56,000 nucleotides of DNA, taken from the NCBI RefSeq assembly GCF_964340395.1, contig NC_135556.1, positions 23,844,223-23,900,222 of the forward strand. Direction: 5' to 3'. How positions within the stretch are numbered: the first letter of the stretch is position 1; every line of letters starts with the position of its first letter. Both the position numbers and the translations under genes were made by a program. Shown here one piece after another: positions 1-12,041 of this stretch. The DNA is from Glandiceps talaboti (lineage: Eukaryota; Hemichordata; Enteropneusta; Spengelidae). The notes beneath the pieces were generated by a model. That model was given only the letters and a program-made list of their open reading frames with translations, ran no database searches and was not told the origin of the DNA.

Positions 1-261
1 GTGTTTAACTGCTAAAGTTTGTTTCAACCTATGTAACTTGCGAGTATCACAGTTTAAGCCAATCTAGGAGCGAGATACAAAAATGTAAATAGTTCAATGT
101 AGGATAACATAGGTAACGCTTTTAGTGGGGGGGGGGGGTTAAGAACTATTTTAGATAAAAACGATTTTACTTTTAATGGATTCTGTTTTGTATATAGACT
201 TGGTAATGCATGACCCTAAAGATATTAAAGTGTCAATAAAAGAAATATTTTTACTCACTAC

Positions 262-505
262 ATACTGGCTTTGTATTCATATCACTACATATTACTACAT
301 ACTGGCTTTGTATTCATATCACTACATACTACTACATACTGGCTTTGTACTCATAGCACTACATACTACATACTGGCTTTATATTCATATTCACTACATA
401 CTACATACTGTCCTCGTATTCATAGCACTACATACTGGCTTTACATTCACAGTACTACATACTACTACATACTGTCCTTGTATTCATAGTACTACATACT
501 ACTCC
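262..505. repeat. Minisatellite, about 7 units of 27-37 bp
   Basis: Seven imperfect direct copies of a unit built on the core ACTGGCTTTGTATTCATA followed by a variable number of CACTACATACTA blocks. Unit length varies because the ACTACAT sub-block is present once, twice or three times. Open frames across this stretch are a by-product of the repeat and are not taken as coding. Confidence 0.85.
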
Positions 506-1315
506 ATAGCGGTTTAATTATTCTCAATTTTGGTCAATTAAGTTAGAAGGGGTAGGGCGGGGTTTGAGGCGTTAATACTAATAAACGATTTTTTTAAAGA
601 AAAAATCCTACATTGGACGATTCATCTCGTCTCTTTGATAGTAAAATAAATCGCTGATACGATGTATGACAATGTGTTATTTATATAGTTCTTACTTTGA
701 CTGTGCCCAAAGCGTTGTACTATAATTCTATCCCTCATGGACATCAGCATAACAACATATTGTTTTAGAGTGGACACTAGATCCAGACTATTTGGGCAAT
801 GACTTTCCAATTTTTAAACAATAGTTAGATTTGTTCAATTTGTAAAAACCCTATCGTCATGAGACAAATAACTGTTGCAACATTCCTTTGCGCGGAAGTT
901 GTTATGCTTTGATAATGTACCAGAACAAGTAATCAATGGTATTAATAGGTGCGCCAGTTTTTATAATTTGAATAATTAAATCAGATTATTAACCTCGCCT
1001 ACGGTTGGACTAGAAATGTATGGTTGGTGATGATATTATGTACAGTGTAAAGTTGTGAACCTAACTTATGCGATACAAATACAAGTTAGGACGACTGACC
1101 TTTTTTTCACTCATAAAATAATTTATTCATAGTTGGGTCTCAATTTACAATGTACATAACGTAACTATTAAACATAAAGCCATTTGGCTAGCTTTGTAAT
1201 TCAAGTAAAACGTCATTAAGTCACATACAACTTTATAGTAGTTAAACTTCACTGATATTGTTAGTATAGGTATCAAACAAGATATACCCCAAACTTGTGA
1301 TATAGGTTTCCTCTT
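506..1315. other. Intergenic, nothing recognised
   Basis: AT-rich sequence with stops in all frames. I see no splice-bounded exon, RNA gene or repeat here. Confidence 0.5.
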
Positions 1316-1463
1316 GAGGGACCGGTCAGGTTCTTCAGCCTGGGGGGCGGGGGGGCGGTGGATTCTTAAATTGGGCCGACAAAAAGTCACTGACCCCCCT
1401 ATCTGTAAAATCAAAAACAGGCTGACCCCCCTATCACTTAATTCTAAAACATGATGACCCCCC

Positions 1464-1569
<106 letters not shown>

Positions 1570-1662
1570 CACATGACAGATATTTTTTTAACGTGGCTCA
1601 GTGTGGACTGCTTGACTGTCTTGCATCTACTTTATAAGATCCTTTGTTAGCACTATCATAAT

Positions 1663-2640
1663 TGTAATTATTGACTACACAGGGTAAATATATTCCAAAG
1701 GAGTTTAATATCATCTTGACAGTGAAAGAAGCCCTGGAGGTTTTTTACTCTGAAAAGTCAATTTTGAGACTATTCAGGCCCTTTCAGACAATAATTTCCA
1801 AGCTTTACAAGACAGCACCAACATGTAAAAAGAAAAAAATATATTTGAAATATTAAGTTTGATAGCATCTTGACAGTAAGAGGTAGGGGGAAGAGCTTGA
1901 GACTTGGATGTGTACACCTCATGTAGTGGGGGGGGGGGGTTCCTAGGGGGTCTCCCCCTAGAAGTCCTGGAGGTATTTACTCTGAAAAGTCAATTTTGAG
2001 ACTATTCAGACCCTTTCAGACAATAATTTCCAAGCTTTACAAGAAAGACAGCACCAACATGTAAAAAGCAACTACACAGGGTTGAAATATTTTTGAAATT
2101 TACTTTGATAGCATCTTGACAGTTAGAGGGGAAGAGCTTGAAACTGGGATATGTCCACCTCATGTGGGGGATCCAAAGGGGTCTCCCTCTAGAAGCCCTG
2201 GAGGATTTTTACTCTTAAAGCCAATGTTTAGGCTATTCAGACCCTTTCAAGCAATAACTTAATCCATGCTTTACAAGACAGCACCATCAAGTATCAGAAA
2301 CTATTCTTTATAACTCACACAGGGTTGAAATATGTTCTTAAAAAGTTAAATGTAGTAAAGGTCAGCAAGGTCAGCACATCTACTGGTAGTATCATTGGTA
2401 GGGGAGATAAGAAAAGTTTAATACCATTATGACTGTAAAAAGGTTGTTGGTGCATCTGATTGTTGGTTGAATGCTTGAGTGACCTCTGGGGGTGAGGGAG
2501 TCCTTGGGCGTTTTCCCCTGGCAGATCTGCAGTTTTTTGCTTCTATTAAGGCAATGTTTAGGTTATTTATAGCCTTTGAGGTAATATTTCCAAGCTTCGA
2601 ATAGCTAACATAAATGTAAGTTTTAAATGAGTTTCCCATG
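1663..2640. repeat. Diverged tandem repeat, ~240-bp unit, about 4 copies
   Basis: Recurring blocks in the same order: CATCTTGACAGT, GGGAAGAGCTTGA, CACCTCATGTGG, GGGTCTCCC, CCTGGAGG, TTTGAGACTATTCAGACCC, CAATAATTTCCAAGCTTTAC, ACACAGGGTTGAAATAT. Copies start near 1663, 1860 and 2100, with a fourth, more degraded one from about 2400. No copy has a convincing coding frame. Confidence 0.7.
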
Positions 2641-3310
2641 TCACATAAAAATGGCCCCGTAACATTGGTATAGTGGCATTAATATTGCATGTATAGTAAA
2701 TAAAGTCACCGGTATGTTACAGAACTTTAGGTGGTCATACCTAGTGTATACTAGAAACTGGAATCTGATGAGATGTGGTGATTTGTAGTGTCAATAACAT
2801 GTAGTGTCCAAATAGAAAGTGTATTAATCCCTTCTGACAAGTTCATAGTGACGAGTAGGGAACATTTTAGATTAACTTCTTTTATAAACTATCTATGAAG
2901 ATTACCATTACGAAACCTTCAAGTTCACTTTTGCCCCAAAGTGCAATATAAGTGAAGCACTGATTGTGAAACAGCCAAGCATTTACATGACATGTTCTGT
3001 AACTAGTGTGGTAGCTAGGTAATACATGTATATGTATATTTATAGTTATGCTTGAACTAATAAGTAAGAATTCATGTAAGAAACAGGGAGAAAAACAAAT
3101 ATTTACATGTACCACATTTCAGACAACTTGCTATATGCCATTGTAGAAAAAGGATTTTTTTCTTCTATCACAATCCAAAACACAATGACCCCCCTATCCA
3201 CAATTTTGAAAACAGCATGACCCCCTCTGCTGCCAATTTCAAAAACAGGTTGACCCCCCTCCCAATCCACCGGTCCCCCCCCCCCGGCCGAAGAAACTGA
3301 CCGGTCCCTA

Positions 3311-3500
3311 ATGATGATGTTATGTTCAGCTCTGTGTGTGGGTGGGGGAGGGGGTGTCAGTGTAAGCTACCCAGGTGCGCGAGCGCGCGTGTGTGTGTCT
3401 GTGGGGTTGGGTGTCAGTGTAAGATCTTTAGGTGTGTCTGCGCGTTTGTGTGTGGGGGGTGCAAGACCTGTCAAATTTTCTTGGATCAATAAAGTAATAT
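3311..3500. repeat. G/T-rich low-complexity stretch
   Basis: Purine/pyrimidine-skewed sequence with repeated GTGTGTCTGTGGGG and GGTGTCAGTGTAAG blocks. The open frame across it is glycine/valine-rich low complexity and is not supported as coding. Confidence 0.5.
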
Positions 3501-3543
3501 CTATTGCTATTTCAACTCAGTGAACTAAAAAGTTTCATTTTTA

Positions 3544-3746
3544 TATACATACATACATACATACATACATACATACATACATACATACATACATACATAC
3601 AGACATATAGACAGACAGACATACACACACACACATACATACATACATACATACATACATACATACATACATACATACATACATACATACATACATACAT
3701 ACATACATACATACATACATACATACATACATACATACATACAAAC
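3544..3746. repeat. (ACAT)n microsatellite
   Basis: Long ACAT tetranucleotide array interrupted near 3600-3640 by ACAG/ACAC variants. Its open frames (HTYI- or MYVC-type peptides) are repeat translations. Confidence 0.97.
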
Positions 3747-3749
3747 ATA

Positions 3750-6700
3750 CTATATATGTTTAATTTAGTGGGCGGCTGGCAACATTGATTTCACACCAGT
3801 AAATACAGGTATGTTATTCTATTTCGCAGACGAAAGTTCGCCCGGGTTCAGTTTTATCGATTTATCAATAAAATGCAAACTTCTTTTCAGAACATTTTGA
3901 AAAGATGCGACCCGAATGAATAGCGACCATCATTGACTGGGTCTATAAATGTAAGCATATTTAAGTTGACTTGAGTGTGAATGGAAAGGTGTGACACCCT
4001 ACAACAGTATGTCGATCAATAAAAGTAACCATCACGCCTTGAAGCTTTAACCCCCTTCCCCTGGCACCTTTATTGCATAATGTCCATGCACTTTTATTGA
4101 CTATAAAAACACCAAATAAAAACTAATGGACAAACAACATAATAAACTTTAAGAGTAATAAAGTCATTTCAAGTAGCTTAATTACACCGCGTGTTAATTA
4201 ATTTTGTTAATTAACAAGTTGTAAAAATGCCTTCGTATTGATAGCATTGATTTTACTGTAATTCATGTCACCTTTTTATTACGATGAACAGACGGTAGTT
4301 GGAAAAAAATGACAAGCCGCTCTACAAATTTACAACGTCTTTTGAATGAACGGGAAGAGAAGCACTGCAATGGAATGAACTGAGTGCAATTAAGGCTTGG
4401 TTCTTTATCGATTGGATAATAACCACCGTGTTTTTCTTTTGTTTCCTGGTGGTCAGTGATGTTCGTGGAAAGGCCCCATTAGTTGTTATCCCATGCCATG
4501 CTGTTTGTGGACTTCTCTTAATATGTAGCATTCCGTATGTTGGCCATCAATTGCTACAACGGAGCTTTACGCTACTTTCACGATTGTTATATTATTTTAA
4601 TCCGTTTTAATCTCTGGACAATTGGAACAGTCCCAAAGGTTTCCTGAAAGATCAAACTTGACCAGCGGAAATGTGTGTTGTGTGTGGCCCTATGTCACTC
4701 CTCTGTGTGGCCCTCCACTCTCTAGTCCATCTCTTTGTTTGATTATTTATGCATTAGCAGAAGTGGTAGATACAGCGTTTGGGTTATGATTGAAATAAAG
4801 AACTCCAACAGTAATATACATGTATATTATTATGGATATATGATTTGTACTTGAAATCATGGAGTATACATATATTAAATTGGTTGATTGACATGTTGGA
4901 TGCATCAGAGAATAGATGAGAGTCTGCCATGTCATGGTAGTCATGGCAACACTATTGTAAAGAAATTATAAACAAAGATAAACCACCGTATAATACAACA
5001 CATTTTCTCGCCCTTAAAGAAATTAAGTGAATTTTAATTACAATATTTCGAAACATTTCACATATGGAAATGTGATAAATTGGATTTTGACGCTGGGTTG
5101 TAATTGTCATCTCCAATTGAAACTTGAGCCAAAAAGTTGAAATTGAGACAACTGTTGAGAGGGTGCCAGGACGTGGATGCTTTTATATGGGATTACAACT
5201 ACATCGTGTATGTATGAGGCATCTATAGATGGTGAAGAGTAAAAATAAATAGTGTTTCTTTTTTTAAAAAAAAGAACACACCGGGAATTGCAGGGGTAAA
5301 TGGTGTATAGCAATGCATGTATTATATTACACTTCATTGTCTTTCTCTTCAACTTCTTGTGCAAAGATCTTGTTGCAACTTGCGGTTAAAAGCAGTTGAA
5401 AGCCACTTTTATTGAAAATAAAACAAGCAAAGTGTACTCATCAGAGAAGTAATTGGTCGGCAAGTGCTCCATAGGGAGTTTCTTTTTCACTTTCGAGGAC
5501 AAAACAATTTCTGGAAAGACAAAAAAATTTTCGTTCTTTAGGTTCTTACTTTTGACTTTAATTCTGAAATTAAATTAAACAAAGAGGGTAATGTCCTTGG
5601 GAGTGATTATTTGTTATTGTGCTGATAGCAACTAGCGGCGTGACGCCGAAAGTACTCTAAAAAATTGTTTAATGAGCTGGCCGAGAGCTGTCCAAGTCTC
5701 GTTTCTTTCACTCCGATGTGATAATTGCGAAGGACAATTGAGTCAACTGAAGAAGGTGTGCGGTTCGCGTGATGACGATAACCACAATGGGGAAAGAGAC
5801 CGTTTAAGCAAACAAGCACTGAAAAGGCGAAAGTGCTCCTTTCGGCAATGCCCTCGTCTTCAGAAAAGGTGTTGTTACCATCAGAGTGTTGAAACGTCTT
5901 ATTAAAATCGCCTTGAGCGGTGCTTGTACTGAGTCAATACTACCAGCATACAAAACAGCATGCTCCAGATATCAGAAGGGAGGGGAGGAATGCCACAGTC
6001 TTAAGAAAATATTGTTTTTCACTTGATTTGTATGAAGAGCCAGGCAAGGTGTTGAAGATAGAGAGGTGTTGAACCACGTGTTGGAATGAGTCCTTGCCAG
6101 CTATCAAGTGCAAACAAACAAAGCATTGTCAGTAAAGCAACAATCGAGATTTTCTTGATATATATTTGGAGTGTCTCTGCTGAGGCTACGCTAACAATGG
6201 CCCGATTGTATTTCCCCCCAATGTCGTAACTGGCTGGCTGCTCCGTATTGACGACTACACGAGTGTAACACAGTATGATTTACTTGGTTTTAGAGAGAAA
6301 GAAAGGAATTCTTTGCCCATAAATGCGAACCACAATATAGAGGTCGAGAGTGGTCACTTTCGCCATTCGTTAATAACTACTTAATTTTACTCTGAATGTC
6401 TCCATAGAAACTCCATTTTTTTGGTCAAGTGGCAAATTCTCATTAATTGTCTTCAAGATAAACTACAAATATTCCTGCGTGCTATCTTATGGTTTCTCGT
6501 TATCACCAAGGTTACGGAGTCCTAAAAGTTTAACACAACTATCAACCGTATCAATACATTTCAAAATTAAGTGTGTCCTTTCCCTTCCTTTTTTGGACCG
6601 CTACTAATCAATTCGGAAGTCGAGATCGTAGGGGCAAATTTGTTTGTGACAGCCTGTCCGAGAAGAAAGTCAAGAGAAATTACATTGGTTATGCTCGCTT

Positions 6701-7260
6701 TGTAGTCCACCAATAAAACTTGGCATTCTACCCCCCACATAGGAATGCAATATTTGAAAGTTACAGATTGGTAAAATAATATTATTAAAAGAAGAAGTAA
6801 AGAACGATAGGCATTTTGAAAGCATTATGTGTTTTAAGATTCCCTTATGCTTTTATTGTTGGACTTGACGTATGACGTATTGTCACATGACCAACCTTTG
6901 TCTTGAGGTATACATCTAACAATGTTGTGTATACGACAAAAATCTTATTGGGAGTTCTGGGTATGTACTCATGCGAGAACATTGTCATTTCATGCATTCT
7001 TTGATGTAAAGCTCACCTTTGCACAAAACGGCATGTTAAGTGGAATATTTGTGGTACATTTTACGCTTTTCAGTGAAAAACTTCCAATCCTGAACTTAAC
7101 TCAAACGCTAACTTTAACACGCGTTTTGTTCATTTATTCAAGGGTAAGCCCCTCTCCCCTTCCCCGGCCTTTTTTTTTTTACCTCTTCCACTCACTGTCC
7201 TCTCGCTCTCTAGGCAGTCAGTCTCTCCCTCCTTCCCTCTCCTTCTTTCCCCTTTCTCTG
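3750..7260. other. Intergenic, no gene recognised
   Basis: Unique-looking AT-rich DNA. The open frames near 5672-5905 and 6922-7437 show no family signature and no flanking splice signals I trust. A small A/T hairpin (GTTAATTAA arms) lies near 4193-4215. Confidence 0.4.
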
Positions 7261-7267
7261 TCACTCT

Positions 7268-7268
7268 G

Positions 7269-7305
<37 letters not shown>

Positions 7306-7336
7306 GTCTCTATCTCTGTCTGTCCCTCCCCTCCCT

Positions 7337-7414
<78 letters not shown>
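7268..7414. repeat. (CTGT)n followed by (CT)n microsatellite
   Basis: CTGT tetranucleotides from about 7268 to 7300, then mixed pyrimidine, then an uninterrupted CT run of about 74 bp. Confidence 0.95.
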
Positions 7415-7417
<3 letters not shown>

Positions 7418-7882
7418 ACAACAACTTTATTTCATAAAAGTATCGATTCTTATTTATTTCTGTATGACTTTTTACTTTCTAAGGTATTCTGATTTCTCTC
7501 TTATTCTTCTTCTTCAAAATGTCCAATTCTTAGAACGATATTTTTTTGCTATGTTCACTACATCAATACATTTTTATGGTGCCAGAAGACAGACTGAATT
7601 AGACTCTTTAGGTCCAAACTATTTTCTAGTATAAATCCATTACCGAATATGTGTATTCTTTTATCTTTTATGAACTATAGATGGAATATGAATCCATTAC
7701 AATTTAACATTTCTACCGTTCAGCCGTCCAGTACGCCTTTCGAACTATCTGTCAATAGTGATCTTAGTTAACCTACATCAAATATCCGTCTTTCAGCAAA
7801 TGATTGCAAGAGTTTTGAAAGTTGCGATTTCTTTCTATGGTTGTAATAATCCGTGACCATAGTTATTATGACTTCATAATAG

Positions 7883-7919
7883 CAAGATTTCCTAATACAG
7901 TAAATATTAGGAAATCTTG
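7883..7919. other. Perfect 15-bp hairpin
   Basis: CAAGATTTCCTAATA at 7883-7897 is followed by a 7-nt loop and its exact complement at 7905-7919. It is shorter than a normal microRNA precursor and has no flanking U-run suggesting a terminator role. Confidence 0.8.
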
Positions 7920-8285
7920 TATCATTTGAAAATGCGTTAGTTATTTTAGTTCTAACTGTATATATTTTCTAATTTATAAAACTGTGGAATTTATTTAACA
8001 ATATAAGAAAAAAAGGCATACATAAATTCATCAGTCCCAAATACACCAAGTCGACAGTCTACTTGTAAAATCATAACTGTGACATGGACACTTCACATCG
8101 TACAATATTTGATGTTTTTAGACGGATGACAAATCCTCCGGAATTAATAATCAGATTTAAGGCCCATCTATCCAGAGAAAGTACAATAAACTGTGCATTT
8201 GGCAGGTCTACAAAATAGTGCCATAGTCTAAAAGACTCTTTTTGTGTCGAGTACCCTCTCGTTTCTCTCAGTCCCGACGGCAAAT

Positions 8286-8450
8286 ATGCAAACTGCAAGC
8301 ACGGCCACTATTAAAGCTCTTAACATCCTGCAAAGAAGGCACCTTACAACTTTCTGTGGTGGATTGTTAACCCTTGGTTTATACCAATATGCGAATTTAT
8401 TTTCAAACAAAAGAAAACAAGTGCCATTATTTGCACCAAGCTATGTTAAG
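8286..8450 (+). CDS. Candidate first coding exon, unrecognised short protein
   Basis: An ATG at 8286 opens a 55-codon frame that stays open to a good donor, AAG|GTAAGC, at 8450/8451 (phase 0). The peptide begins MQTASTATIKALNILQRR: few acidic residues, several basic ones, then a hydrophobic stretch (GGLLTLGLYQYANLF) and a basic segment. What is seen is the ATG, the frame, the donor and an amphipathic-then-hydrophobic profile. My inference is a mitochondrial presequence plus one membrane segment. It loosely recalls N-termini of small inner-membrane proteins such as TMEM177, but I do not recognise it. No downstream exon was found before the satellite array begins. It could equally be a chance frame. 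Confidence 0.25.
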
Positions 8451-8543
8451 GTAAGCTGTTTGTTTGCCAAGTATTGGGAAGGTCGGTGGGTCTTTTGACC
8501 CACTGTATTGTAAACTCTATCATGACAATTTATATAGTGCTCA

Positions 8544-8607
8544 ATCGGGGGTTCAATTGTTTTTATTTTTCGCTTTCGCTACGTAGCGGATGGTAGCGAA
8601 GGTAGCA
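8544..8607 (+). repeat. Isolated relative of the GGTAGCG satellite
   Basis: GGGGGTTCAATTG, an A/T-rich block, CGCTACGTAGCG (a perfect 12-bp palindrome), then GGTAGCGAAGGTAGC. The same order occurs inverted at 26148-26207, so this is a dispersed repeat containing about one unit of the motif amplified in the 8.84-12.04 kb array. Confidence 0.75.
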
Positions 8608-8836
8608 AAGTGAAATGATTGTCAAATTACATTGCCTGGGATATTAATGCGCCATAGATGTCGTAGGAACTACTTTTGCACACATGGGGTATTCTTTAAT
8701 AGAATTTGTTTCGTGTACTTCAATAATTGTTATTCATATGGCACCTTGAACAGATAGTAAGTGATTTTTTAATTATTGATGAAGTGACCTGTTAAAAGCA
8801 ATATTTTCTCTCAAAATCTAGTCAACTAGCATGGTG

Positions 8837-11800
8837 GATGTAGCGTAAGGTAAAGGTAGCGATTTTTTTTCCAGCAAAAATATTGAAATGTGGTAGCGAA
8901 GGTAGCGGTAGGTAGCGAATTTTTTTTTCCAGCAAAAATATTGAAATGTGGTAGCGAGGGTAGCGGTAGGTAGCGAATTTTTTTTTTCCAGCAAAAATAT
9001 TGAAATGTGGTAGCGAAGGTAGCGGTAGGTAGCGAATTTTTTTTTTCCAGCAAAAATATTGAAATGTGGTAGCGAGGGTAGAGGTAGGTAGCGATTTTTT
9101 TTTTCCAGCAAAAATATTGAAATGTGGTAGCGAAGGTAGCGGTAGGTAGCGGATTTTTTTTTCCAGCAAAAGCGCTGAGATTTGGTAGCGAAGGTAGCGG
9201 TAGGTAGCGGAGGGTAGCGGATTTTTTTTCCAGCAAAAATATTGAAATGTGGTAGCGAAGGTAGCGGTAGGTAGAGGGTAGCGAATTTTTTTTTTCAGCA
9301 AAAGCGCTGAGATTTGGTAGCGGAGGGTAGCGGATTTTTTTTCCCAGCAAAAGCGCTGAGATTTGGTAGCGGAGGGTAGCGGATTTTTTTTCCAGCAAAA
9401 ATATTGAAATGTGGTAGCGAAGGTAGCGGTAGGTAGCGGAGGGTAGCGGATTTTTTTTCCAGCAAAAATATAGAAATGTGGTAGCGAAGGTAGCGGTAGG
9501 TAGCGGAGGGTAGCGGATTTTTTTTCCACCAAAAGCGCTGAGATTTGGTAGCGAAGGTAGCGGATTTTTTTTCCAGCAAAATTATTGAAATGTGGTAGCG
9601 AAGGTAGCGGTAGGTAGCGGATTTTTTTCCCCAGCAAAAGCGCTGAGATTTGGTAGCGAAGGTAGCGGAGGGTAGCGGATTTTTTTCCAGCAAAAGCGTT
9701 GAGATTTGGTAGCGCAGGTAGCGGAGGGTAGCGGATTTTTTTTTCCAGCAAAAGTATTGAAATAAGGTAGCGGAGGGTAGCGGATTTTTTTTCCAGCAAA
9801 AGCGCTGAGATTTGGTAGCGACGGTAGCGGTAGGTAGCGGAGGGTAGCGATTTTTTTTCCAGCAAAAGCACTGAAATGTGGTAGCGAAGGTAGCGGAGGG
9901 TAGCGAATTTTTTTTTTCAGCAAAAGCGCTGAGATTTGGTAGCGAAGGTAGCGGTAGGTAGCGGAGGGTAGCGGATTTTTTTCCAGCAAAAGGATTGAAA
10001 TGTGGTAGCGAAGGTAGCGGTAGGTAGCGAATTTTTTTTTTTCAGCAAAAGTGCTGAGATTTGGTAGCGAAGGTAGCGGTAGGTAGCGGAGGGTAGCGGA
10101 TTTTTTTTTCAGCAAAAGCGCTGAGATTTGGTAGCGAAGGTAGCGGTAGGTAGCGGAGGGTAGCGGATTTTTTTTCCAGCAAAAATATTGAAATGTGGTA
10201 GCGAAGGTAGCGGTAGGTAGCGGAGGGTAGCGGATTTTTTTTCCAGCAAAAATATAGAAATGTGGTAGCGAAGGTAGCGGTAGGTAGCGGAGGGTAGCGG
10301 ATTTTTTTTCCACCAAAAGCGCTGAGATTTGGTAGCGAAGGTAGCGGATTTTTTTTCCAGCAAAATTATTGAAATGTGGTAGCGAAGGTAGCGGTTGGTA
10401 GCGGATTTTTTTCCCCAGCAAAAGCGCTGAGATTTGGTAGCGAAGGTAGCGGAGGGTAGCGGATTCTTTTTCCAGCAAAAGCGTTGAGATTTGGTAGCGC
10501 AGGTAGCGGAGGGTAGCGGATTTTTTTCCAGCAAAAGGATTGAAATGTGGTAGCGAAGGTAGCGGTAGGTAGCGGAGGGTAGCGGATTTTTTTTCCAGCA
10601 AAAGGATTGAAATGTGGTAGCGAAGGTAGCGGTAGGTAGCGGAGGGTAGCGGATTTTTTTCCAGCAAAAGGATTGAAATGTGGTAGCGAAGGTAGCGGTA
10701 GGTAGCGGAGGGTAGCGGATTTTTTTCCAGCAAAAGGATTGAAATGTGGTAGCGAAGGTAGCGGTAGGTAGCGGAGGGTAGCGGATTTTTTTTCCAGCAA
10801 AAGGATTGAAATGTGGTAGCGAAGGTAGCGGTAGGTAGCGGATTTTTTTTTTCAGCAAAAGCGCTGAGATTTGGTAGCGAAGGTAGCGGTAGGTAGCGGA
10901 GGGTAGCGGATTTTTTTTTCAGCAAAAGCGCTGAGATTTGGTAGCGAAGGTAGCGGTAGGTAGCGGAGGGTAGCGGATTTTTTTCCAGCAAAAGGATTGA
11001 AATGTGGTAGCGAAGGTAGCGGTAGGTAGCGGAGGGTAGCGGATTTTTTTTCCAGCAAAAGGATTGAAATGTGGTAGCGAAGGTAGCGGTAGGTAGCGGA
11101 GGGTAGCGGATTTTTTTCCAGCAAAAGGATTGAAATGTGGTAGCGAAGGTAGCGGTAGGTAGCGGAGGGTAGCGGATTTTTTTCCAGCAAAAGGATTGAA
11201 ATGTGGTAGCGAAGGTAGCGGTAGGTAGCGGAGGGTAGCGGATTTTTTTTCCAGCAAAAGGATTGAAATGTGGTAGCGAAGGTAGCGGTAGGTAGCGGAG
11301 GGTAGCGGATTTTTTTCCAGCAAAAGGATTGAAATGTGGTAGCGAAGGTAGCGGTAGGTAGCGGAGGGTAGCGGATTTTTTTTTTCAGCAAAAGCGCTGA
11401 GATTTGGTAGCGAAGGTAGCGGTAGGTAGCGGAGGGTAGCGGATTTTTTTTTTCAGCAAAAGCGCTGAGATTTGGTAGCGAAGGTAGCGGTAGGTAGCGG
11501 AGGGTAGCGGATTTTTTTTCCAGCAAAAGGATTGAAATGTGGTAGCGAAGGTAGCGGTAGGTAGCGGAGGGTAGCGGATTTTTTTCCAGCAAAAGGATTG
11601 AAATGTGGTAGCGAAGGTAGCGGAGGGTAGCGGATTTTTTTTTTCAGCAAAAGCGCTGAGATTTGGTAGCGAAGGTAGCGGTAGGTAGCGGAGGGTAGCG
11701 GATTTTTTTCCAGCAAAAGGATTGAAATGTGGTAGCGAAGGTAGCGGTAGGTAGCGGAGGGTAGCGGATTTTTTTTCCAGCAAAAGGATTGAAATATGGT

Positions 11801-12041
11801 AGCGAAGGTAGCGGTAGGTAGCGGATTTTTTTCCAGCAAAAGGATTGAAATGTGGTAGCGAAGGTAGCGGAGGGTAGCGGATTTTTTTTCCAGCAAAAGT
11901 ATTGAAATGTGTTAGCGAAGGTAGCGGTAGGTAGCGGAGGGTAGCGATTTTTTTTCCGGCAAAAGCACTGAGATTTGGTAGCGAAGGAAGCGATTTTTTT
12001 TCAGCAAAAGCACTGAAATGTGGTAGCGTAGGTAGCGGAAG
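8837..12041. repeat. Satellite-like tandem array, ~66-bp unit rich in GGTAGCG
   Basis: Each unit has a T-run of 7-10 nt, CCAGCAAAA, a variable 6-nt box (GCGCTG, GGATTG or ATATTG), AGATTTGG or AAATGTGG, then GGTAGCGAAGGTAGCGG and one to three further GGTAGCGG copies. Full units measured at 10531, 10598, 10664 and 10730 are spaced 66-67 bp; shortened units lack one GGTAGCGG block. I estimate roughly 50 units. The T-run length varies between units. The minus strand is free of stops over long distances, giving spurious frames up to 469 codons, because the unit lacks stops in several frames. Units near the left edge (ATATTG type) differ from those at the right (GGATTG type), suggesting local homogenisation. 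Confidence 0.95.
9460..10525. repeat. Higher-order duplication inside the satellite
   Basis: A chain of rare unit variants occurs twice with the same order and spacing: ATATAGAAATGTGG (9468 and 10252), CCACCAAAAGCGC (near 9526 and 10310), AAAATTATTGAAATG, TTTCCCCAGCAAAAG, and GCGTTGAGATTTGG with GGTAGCGCAGG (9696 and 10481). The offset is 784-785 bp throughout, so a multi-unit block of at least 300 bp was copied as a whole. Confidence 0.85.

Noticed and set aside
6922-7437. 171-codon + strand frame
   Set aside because: Its second half is CTGT/CT microsatellite and the first half has no motif or splice support.
8818-11896. Long minus-strand open frames (up to 469 codons) with repeated SATLRYLPLPSL-type peptides
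   Set aside because: They are translations of the ~66-bp satellite; several frames are open at once, peptide phases change with T-run length, and no start, splice or domain evidence exists.
8837-12041. CRISPR-like array
   Set aside because: There are no unique spacers: the whole unit is repeated, unit length varies, and the context is eukaryotic.
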